A stretch of DNA of 10,621 bases, from assembly GCA_035632095.1 (NCBI GenBank), contig DASQHM010000091.1, positions 1 through 10,621 of the forward strand, written 5' to 3'. Of this stretch, positions 6,134 through 10,621 are shown piece after piece. The notes under the pieces are model-generated. The model was given only the letters and a program-made list of their open reading frames with translations. It had not been told where the DNA came from and searched no databases. A program made the position numbers and the translations under genes. The stretch comes from DASQHM01 sp035632095. GTDB lineage: Bacteria; Pseudomonadota; Alphaproteobacteria; Ferrovibrionales; Ferrovibrionaceae. Each line of letters opens with the position of its first letter. Position 1 is the stretch's first letter.

Positions 6134-6538
6134 CTAGACCTGCTCCAGCTCGATCAGCGTGCCGGAGAAATCCTTCGGATGCAGAAAGAGCACCGGCTTT
6201 TTATGCGCGCCGATCTTCGGTTCGCCGTCGCCCAGCACGCGCGCGCCCTCGGCTTTCAATTTGTCGCGCGCGGCGATGATGTCCGCGACCTCGTAGCAGA
6301 CGTGGTGGATGCCGCCCGAGGCGTTGCGCTCCAGGAAATTGGCGATCGGCGAATTGGCGCCGAGCGGATGCAGCAACTCGATCTTGGTATTGCCGAGATC
6401 GACGAAGACGACCGTCACGCCATGATCGGGCTCCGGCTGAGGCGCCGAGACCTTCGCCCCCAGCGTGTCGCGGTAGGTCGCCGCGGCAGCGGCAAGATCA
6501 GGCACCGCAATCGCCACATGGTTCAAACGGCCGATCAT
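6134..6538 (-). CDS. mce: Methylmalonyl-CoA epimerase
   Basis: Interconverts (S)- and (R)-methylmalonyl-CoA between propionyl-CoA carboxylase and the B12-dependent mutase. 134 residues form two VOC (glyoxalase-fold) repeats. Likely metal ligands are His7 in LNHVAIAVPDL, Glu54 in KIELLHPLG, His79 in GGIHHVCYEV and Glu130 in GTLIELEQV. HPKDFSGTLIELEQ at the C-terminus is typical of bacterial epimerases. Length is normal. The ATG at 6538 overlaps the rnj stop by 4 nt (ATGA) and has a strong AGGAGG 7 nt upstream, which fixes the start; the same frame extends upstream without a stop inside rnj, but that part is a shadow. Partner enzymes are not in the window. Confidence 0.95.
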   Translation of the reverse strand: MIGRLNHVAIAVPDLAAAAATYRDTLGAKVSAPQPEPDHGVTVVFVDLGNTKIELLHPLGANSPIANFLERNASGGIHHVCYEVADIIAARDKLKAEGARVLGDGEPKIGAHKKPVLFLHPKDFSGTLIELEQV

Positions 6539-8241
6539 ACGAAAGCCTCCTCTTTCTCGATGCGTCTCACATCGCCGTCGCTCAAGCGCACGATCTGCAC
6601 GTCCGTCACCGGTTTGCGATCGGCGACTTGGCGAACCGCTTGCCGCACCGCGCGCCGCGCGGCCTCGGTCACGCGTTCGTCGTCGGCCCTGAAGCGCGGC
6701 GGCAGACGCCGCACCGCTTCGGCAACGTTCGCGACGGCGACGCGGGCAAGCTCGTCGCTCTCTCCCTGTGCCACGCCGTGCAGACTGACGCGCGGCGGCT
6801 CGATCAGATTGCCCAAAGCATCGAGCACCAGGACGGCCAGCGCCGCGCCGTTGTACATCAGCTTGCGCCGACGCTGCAGCACCTCGCCTTCGATCGGAAT
6901 CAACGTCTGCCCGTCCACCGCCAGGCGGCCGGCCGGTACGCGGTCCAGCACTTTGGCGGGGCCAGGCGCCAGTTGCAAGAGATCGCCGTTGGCGAGCACC
7001 ACCGCCTCGGGCACCTGCAGCGCGCGGGCCAGTCTCGCGTGCTCGACAAGATGGCGCGGCTCGCCATGCACGGGCACGGCGATGCGCGGGCGGATCCATT
7101 GGTACATCTGCGCCAATTCATCGCGCGCCGGATGGCCGGAGACGTGGACGAAATGATCCTTCTCGGTGATGACCTCCACCCCCGCCAGCGCCAGCAAGTT
7201 GTGAAGGCGGTAGAGCGTTCGTTCGTTGCCGGGAATGATCTTCGAAGAGAACACCGCCACGTCGCCGCCCTGCAATGTAACGTGCGAATGCTGGCCGCTC
7301 GCGATGCGCGCCATGGCGCCGCGCGTCTCACCCTGGCAGCCGGTGCAGAGCAGCAGCACCTTGTCGCGCGGCAAATAGCCGTAGTCGCGCTCGGACAACG
7401 GCGGCGGCATGTCGTGCAGATAGCCGCTCTCGCGCGCCGCCTCGGCGAACTTCCACAAACTGCGGCCGACCAGAACCAGATGCCGGTCCAGTGCTTCCGC
7501 CACTTTCGCCACGGTCTCGATGCGGGCGATGTTCGAGGCAAACGTCGTGACCACGATGCGGCCGGGCCGGTTGGCGAGCAATTCCCGCAGACTGTCGCGC
7601 ACGGCGGATTCGGAACCGGATTCGCCGTGCCTGAACACGTTGGTGGAATCGCAGACCAGCGCCAGCACCCCGGCTTCGCCGTGGCGCATGAGCGTATCGG
7701 CGTCCGTGTTCGGCCCGACCAGCGGCCCGGGATCGAGTTTCCAATCGCCCGAATGCAGCACAGTGCCGGCCGAGGTTTCGATCGCCAACGCCTGCGATTC
7801 CGGGATCGAATGCGTGATGGAAATCGGCGTGACGGCGAAGGGTCCAAGGCGGAGTGTCTCTCCCGGCGCGTATTCTATGATTGGAACCTCGTTCTCCAGC
7901 GCGACGTCGGCGAGCTTGCGCCGCAGCACCGCGGCGGCAAATCGGCTGGCGTACACGGGACAACGCAACCGCGGCCAAAGATAGGGAACCGCGCCGAGAT
8001 GGTCCTCGTGCGCGTGCGTGAGTACGAGGCCGACCAGGTTTTCGCGCTCGGACTCGATGAAACTCGGGTCCGGCACGATCAAATCCACGCCCGGCAAGGT
8101 TTCATCGGCAAAGGTCGTGCCGAGATCGACCATGAGCCATTTGCCGGCATGACCGTACAAGTTGAGGTTCATGCCGATCTCGCCGGTCCCGCCAAGCGGC
8201 AGGAACAGCAGAGCGTCGTGGTGTGCTGCGGATGCGGTCAA
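6535..8241 (-). CDS. rnj: Ribonuclease J
   Basis: Metallo-beta-lactamase/beta-CASP nuclease with 5'-3' exonuclease and endonuclease activity, involved in rRNA 5' maturation and mRNA turnover in Alphaproteobacteria. The 568-residue protein has FLPLGGTGEIGMNLNLYG (13-30) and the zinc motif HAHEDH (76-81), with His144 (ITHSIPES), Asp166 (HSGDWKLDP), Asp198 (CDSTN), the beta-CASP segments VTTFASNIARIE (231-242) and KIIPGNE (334-340), HVSGHP (366-371) and VHGEPRHL (391-398), then the C-terminal RNase J domain. The start is unusual. No ATG or GTG fits, and the best choice is TTG at 8241, overlapping the coaX TGA by 4 nt (TTGA), giving MTASAAHHDALLFLPLGG. No SD is visible, so coupling to coaX translation is likely. 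It ends in a 4-nt overlap with mce. Confidence 0.93.
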   Translation of the reverse strand: MTASAAHHDALLFLPLGGTGEIGMNLNLYGHAGKWLMVDLGTTFADETLPGVDLIVPDPSFIESERENLVGLVLTHAHEDHLGAVPYLWPRLRCPVYASRFAAAVLRRKLADVALENEVPIIEYAPGETLRLGPFAVTPISITHSIPESQALAIETSAGTVLHSGDWKLDPGPLVGPNTDADTLMRHGEAGVLALVCDSTNVFRHGESGSESAVRDSLRELLANRPGRIVVTTFASNIARIETVAKVAEALDRHLVLVGRSLWKFAEAARESGYLHDMPPPLSERDYGYLPRDKVLLLCTGCQGETRGAMARIASGQHSHVTLQGGDVAVFSSKIIPGNERTLYRLHNLLALAGVEVITEKDHFVHVSGHPARDELAQMYQWIRPRIAVPVHGEPRHLVEHARLARALQVPEAVVLANGDLLQLAPGPAKVLDRVPAGRLAVDGQTLIPIEGEVLQRRRKLMYNGAALAVLVLDALGNLIEPPRVSLHGVAQGESDELARVAVANVAEAVRRLPPRFRADDERVTEAARRAVRQAVRQVADRKPVTDVQIVRLSDGDVRRIEKEEAFV

Positions 8242-9017
8242 GCGCGTTTCGCCGCGTTCCGGCGGTAGACGTCGAGCAAGCCGCGCATGGTGATGTCCGG
8301 CTCCATGTGCTGGAACACGTCGGTGACGCCGGCGAAAAGCGGCGCGAGGCCGCCAGTCGCGATCACCGTCATCGGGCCGCCCCATTCCTTGACGGTGCGC
8401 GCAACGATGCCTTCGACCAAGCCGACGTACCCCCAGAACACGCCGGTCTGCATGCAGCCGAGCGTATCCGTTCCGATGACCTTCGGCGGCTTGGCGACCG
8501 CGATGCGCGGCAATTGCGCCGTCGCCATGTGCAGAGCTTCCAGACTGAGGTTCGGGCCCGGCGCGATGGCGCCGCCGCAGAAGTTTCCGTCTTCGTCCAC
8601 CACGTCGAAACTGGTCGCCGTGCCGAAATCGACGACGATGGCCGGACCGGGATAAAGCACGTGCGCGCCGATGGCGTTGGCGAGGCGGTCCGCGCCCACT
8701 TCCGCAGGGCGATCGACCAGCGCCTTGATGCCGAGTTCGACCTTGGGGTCGCCGATCACGAGCGGTTCGCTCTTGAAGTATTCCCGGCACAAGAGGCGCA
8801 GGTTGAACAACGCCTGCGGCACCACGGTGCAGATGATGGTCGAATGGACGGTGTCGATACGCCGGCCCTTCAAGTGCATGAGCTGGGACAGCCATACCGC
8901 ATATTCGTCCGCGGTTCGCGCCGCCTGCGTATAGATGCGCCATTCGTCGAGCATTGTCTCGCCGTCGTAGAGCGCGAATTTGGTGTTGGTGTTGTTGGCA
9001 TTGATCGCGAGCAGCAT
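8238..9017 (-). CDS. coaX: Type III pantothenate kinase (CoaX)
   Basis: Catalyses ATP-dependent phosphorylation of pantothenate, the first step of CoA synthesis. 259 residues, ASKHA fold. Motifs are LLAINANNTNTKFALYD (2-18), the GADRLANAIGAH catalytic-Asp motif (108-119, Asp110), VVDFGTATSFDVVD (128-141), GGAIAPGPNLSLEAL (148-162) and ATGGLAPLF (220-228). The first motif is normally DxGNTN; here it reads N6-A-N8-N-T-N, so both the conserved Asp and Gly are Asn, while the downstream catalytic motifs are intact. This may be a clade feature rather than loss of function. The ATG at 9017 has GGAGAGG about 5 nt upstream and lies 20 nt after the birA stop. It overlaps rnj by 4 nt. Confidence 0.93.
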   Translation of the reverse strand: MLLAINANNTNTKFALYDGETMLDEWRIYTQAARTADEYAVWLSQLMHLKGRRIDTVHSTIICTVVPQALFNLRLLCREYFKSEPLVIGDPKVELGIKALVDRPAEVGADRLANAIGAHVLYPGPAIVVDFGTATSFDVVDEDGNFCGGAIAPGPNLSLEALHMATAQLPRIAVAKPPKVIGTDTLGCMQTGVFWGYVGLVEGIVARTVKEWGGPMTVIATGGLAPLFAGVTDVFQHMEPDITMRGLLDVYRRNAAKRA

Positions 9018-9037
9018 GGCCGCCTCTCCGCTTGGAT

Positions 9038-9781
9038 CTAGGCCGCGCGAAACACGTCGCCCGCGGCAACCCGGCGCCGGCCGCCATCCGGCGTCGCCAG
9101 CACGAGGGCGCCCGCCTCGTCGAGCGATTCAAACAACCCGACCAGCGTAGCATCGCCAAGCCGCACCCGCACCGGTTGGCCGAGCCCGTCGGCCCAGCCG
9201 AGCCAGGCGCTGCGCACGGCGCCAAAGCCTTCGTTGCGCCACCGCTCGAGCCAATGGGACATGCGCGCCGCATAGCGTTCGAGCACATGCTCGACCGATG
9301 CGGTGGCGCCGGCCGCCGCCAGGGAGGTAGCGGGGTATTCGATGCCCGCCGGCGCGCTCGCGACGTTTATGCCGACGCCGACGACCAGCCATTCAATTCC
9401 GGCGGCGCCGCTCCGCGATTCAAGAAGGATGCCGGCGCACTTGGCGCCGTCGATCAGCACGTCATTGGGCCATTTGCACGTAACCTTGCGCCCCGCGGGC
9501 ACCAAGGCCGCAACCGCCTCCGCCACCGCGAGCGCGGCCACGAACGAGACTTGCGCCGCTTCCGCCACCGTTGTTCGCGGACGCAGGATGAGCGAGCTGT
9601 AGCAATTCCCATACGGCGATTCCCAGACCCGGCCGCGGCGACCGCGGCCGCTGCTCTGACGCCGCGTCCAGACCAGCGTGCCCGACGCGGCACCGGCTTC
9701 GGCGCGCCGTTTGGCTTCATCGTTAGTGCTGTCGACGTCGTCGAGCGGCACGAGCTCAAAGCCGGAAAGGATGACCGGCAT
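9038..9781 (-). CDS. birA: Biotin--[acetyl-CoA-carboxylase] ligase, without DNA-binding domain
   Basis: Attaches biotin to carboxyl-carrier proteins of acetyl-CoA and propionyl-CoA carboxylases. 247 residues with DVDSTNDEAKRRA (15-27), the biotinyl-AMP loop SSGRGRRGRVWESP (43-56), KWPNDVLIDGAKCAGILLE (103-121, catalytic-site Lys114) and VVGVGINV (133-140), then the small C-terminal domain (about 200-247, QPVRVRLGDATLVGLFESLD). There is no N-terminal helix-turn-helix, so this is the monofunctional class I ligase and not the BirA repressor. It starts 17 nt after the nuoN stop with no clear SD. A biotin-dependent propionyl-CoA carboxylase would link it to the mce gene downstream, an inference only. 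Confidence 0.95.
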   Translation of the reverse strand: MPVILSGFELVPLDDVDSTNDEAKRRAEAGAASGTLVWTRRQSSGRGRRGRVWESPYGNCYSSLILRPRTTVAEAAQVSFVAALAVAEAVAALVPAGRKVTCKWPNDVLIDGAKCAGILLESRSGAAGIEWLVVGVGINVASAPAGIEYPATSLAAAGATASVEHVLERYAARMSHWLERWRNEGFGAVRSAWLGWADGLGQPVRVRLGDATLVGLFESLDEAGALVLATPDGGRRRVAAGDVFRAA

Positions 9782-9798
9782 GGTTCGGCTAGTCCGGC

Positions 9799-10621
9799 TC
9801 AGGGAAAAAGTGCGGCGGCGGCCGATTGGGCCAGGGCCAGCAACGGCGTCGGAAAGACGACGAACAAAGCCGTGAACAGCGTCGTCGCCGTCAGCACCAC
9901 GGCGAGCTCGCCGCCGACGCCCCGCTCGAAAGGTTCCGCCGGTGCGTCGAAATACATCAGCTTGACGATGTTGAGATAGTAGTAGGCGCCGACCACGCTC
10001 GCCAGAACGCCGATCACGGCCAACGTATAGAGGCCGGCGTCAATCGCCGCCTTGAACACATAGAACTTGCCGAAGAAACCCGCGAGCGGCGGCACGCCGG
10101 CGAGCGAGAACATGAATATGGCCATGGCAAGCGCCAGCATGGGCCGCGACTTGGCAAGGCCGGCAAGATCGGAAACCTCCTCCACCATGGCGCCCTTGCG
10201 GCGCATGCAGAGAATGACGGCGAACGTCCCCATGGTCATGGCCAGGTAGATCGCGAGGTAGATCAATACGCCGCGCACCCCTTGCGCGGTTCCGGCGGCG
10301 AGGCCGATCAGCGCGTAGCCGACGTGGCCGATGGAGGAATAGGCCATCAGGCGTTTGACGTTGTGCTGTCCGATGGCGGCAAAGGCGCCAAGCGCCATGG
10401 AGGCGATGGAGAGCAGCACGATGATCTGGCGCCATTCGTCGGTCAGGTCGCCGAAGGGCGTCAGCATGGTGCGGAGGAACAGGGCGATGGCGGCGATCTT
10501 CGGCGCCACGGCGAAGAACGCCGTGACCGGCGTCGGCGCGCCTTCGTAAACGTCCGGCGTCCACATGTGGAACGGCACGGCGGCGCACTTGAAGGCCAAT
10601 CCCGCCACCAGGAAAACGATG
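9799..10621 (-). CDS. nuoN: NADH-quinone oxidoreductase subunit N, C-terminal part (5' end outside window)
   Basis: Antiporter-like proton-pumping membrane subunit of respiratory complex I. About 273 residues are in the window, out of a usual length near 480. The visible part begins inside the conserved AFKCAAVPFHMWTPDVYEG stretch, followed by APTPVTAFFAVAPKIAA, with the Lys residues of the proton path. It continues with QHNVKRLMAYSSIGHVGYAL, the FMFSLAGVPPLAGFFGKFYV motif and a C-terminal helix ending SAAAALFP. The helices fit the last seven or so of the 14. The GTG at 10608 is an internal valine, not a start, because the frame and the protein continue past the window edge. It is normally the last nuo gene, and birA follows after 17 nt. 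Confidence 0.95.
   Translation of the reverse strand, partial: IVFLVAGLAFKCAAVPFHMWTPDVYEGAPTPVTAFFAVAPKIAAIALFLRTMLTPFGDLTDEWRQIIVLLSIASMALGAFAAIGQHNVKRLMAYSSIGHVGYALIGLAAGTAQGVRGVLIYLAIYLAMTMGTFAVILCMRRKGAMVEEVSDLAGLAKSRPMLALAMAIFMFSLAGVPPLAGFFGKFYVFKAAIDAGLYTLAVIGVLASVVGAYYYLNIVKLMYFDAPAEPFERGVGGELAVVLTATTLFTALFVVFPTPLLALAQSAAAALFP

Noticed and set aside
6134..7099. Longer N-terminal extension of the epimerase frame (321 codons).
   Set aside because: The extension overlaps rnj and is Arg/Ala-rich shadow. The ATG at 6538 with AGGAGG upstream gives the normal 134-residue enzyme.
6535..9288. A single minus-strand frame of 917 codons running through rnj, coaX and part of birA, which could suggest a fusion protein.
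   Set aside because: Only the part below 8241 matches RNase J. The upstream part is an Arg/Ala-rich shadow of coaX and birA in another frame, and coaX itself is intact with its own stop.
10606..10608. GTG as the start of the nuoN fragment.
   Set aside because: The frame continues to the window edge and the sequence here is the middle of NuoN (before the PFHMWTPDVYEG motif), so this is an internal valine.
1..10621. Mobile elements, CRISPR arrays, toxin-antitoxin or defence systems.
   Set aside because: I looked on both strands and saw no transposase or integrase signature, terminal inverted repeats, regularly spaced repeats or known defence domains. The genes are mostly housekeeping.

Overview
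The window is an ordinary, densely packed, GC-rich stretch of an alphaproteobacterial chromosome. The evidence is the gene order nuoN-birA-coaX-rnj-mce-DUF1467, followed after an interruption by proS-lolC-lolD. I know this order as conserved across many Alphaproteobacteria. The short prolyl-tRNA synthetase without an editing insertion, RNase J in a Gram-negative genome and the DUF1467 protein fit the same assignment. I cannot name the order or genus from sequence alone.

Right block (5852-10621, minus strand, read right to left): the 3' part of nuoN (complex I), birA (biotin ligase), coaX (type III pantothenate kinase), rnj (RNase J), mce (methylmalonyl-CoA epimerase) and a small two-helix DUF1467 membrane protein. 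Gaps are 17 and 20 nt, then two 4-nt stop/start overlaps, then 27 nt, so this is probably one transcript running out of the nuo operon. It joins respiration, biotin and CoA cofactor supply, RNA turnover and propionate/methylmalonyl-CoA metabolism.

Middle block (3674-5822): a small exported protein of unknown function on the minus strand, diverging from an AzgA-type (NCS2) purine permease on the plus strand. Beyond the permease lies about 285 nt without a convincing protein gene. It holds a plausible promoter, an 18-bp perfect palindrome, a GC-rich hairpin and a textbook intrinsic terminator, together making a candidate small RNA. This block sits where DUF1467 and proS are adjacent in the arrangement I know, so it looks like a lineage-specific insertion.

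Left block (297-3564, minus strand): proS, lolC-type permease and lolD, in one operon with a plausible sigma-70-like promoter just upstream of proS. LolCD extracts lipoproteins from the inner membrane. At the left edge, the end of an unrecognised plus-strand gene converges on lolD.

I see no mobile element, CRISPR array, tRNA or rRNA, and no clear sign of a new defence or biosynthetic system. The items most worth a second look are the candidate sRNA/palindrome region, the altered N-terminal phosphate-binding motif of CoaX, and the inserted permease/exported-protein module.
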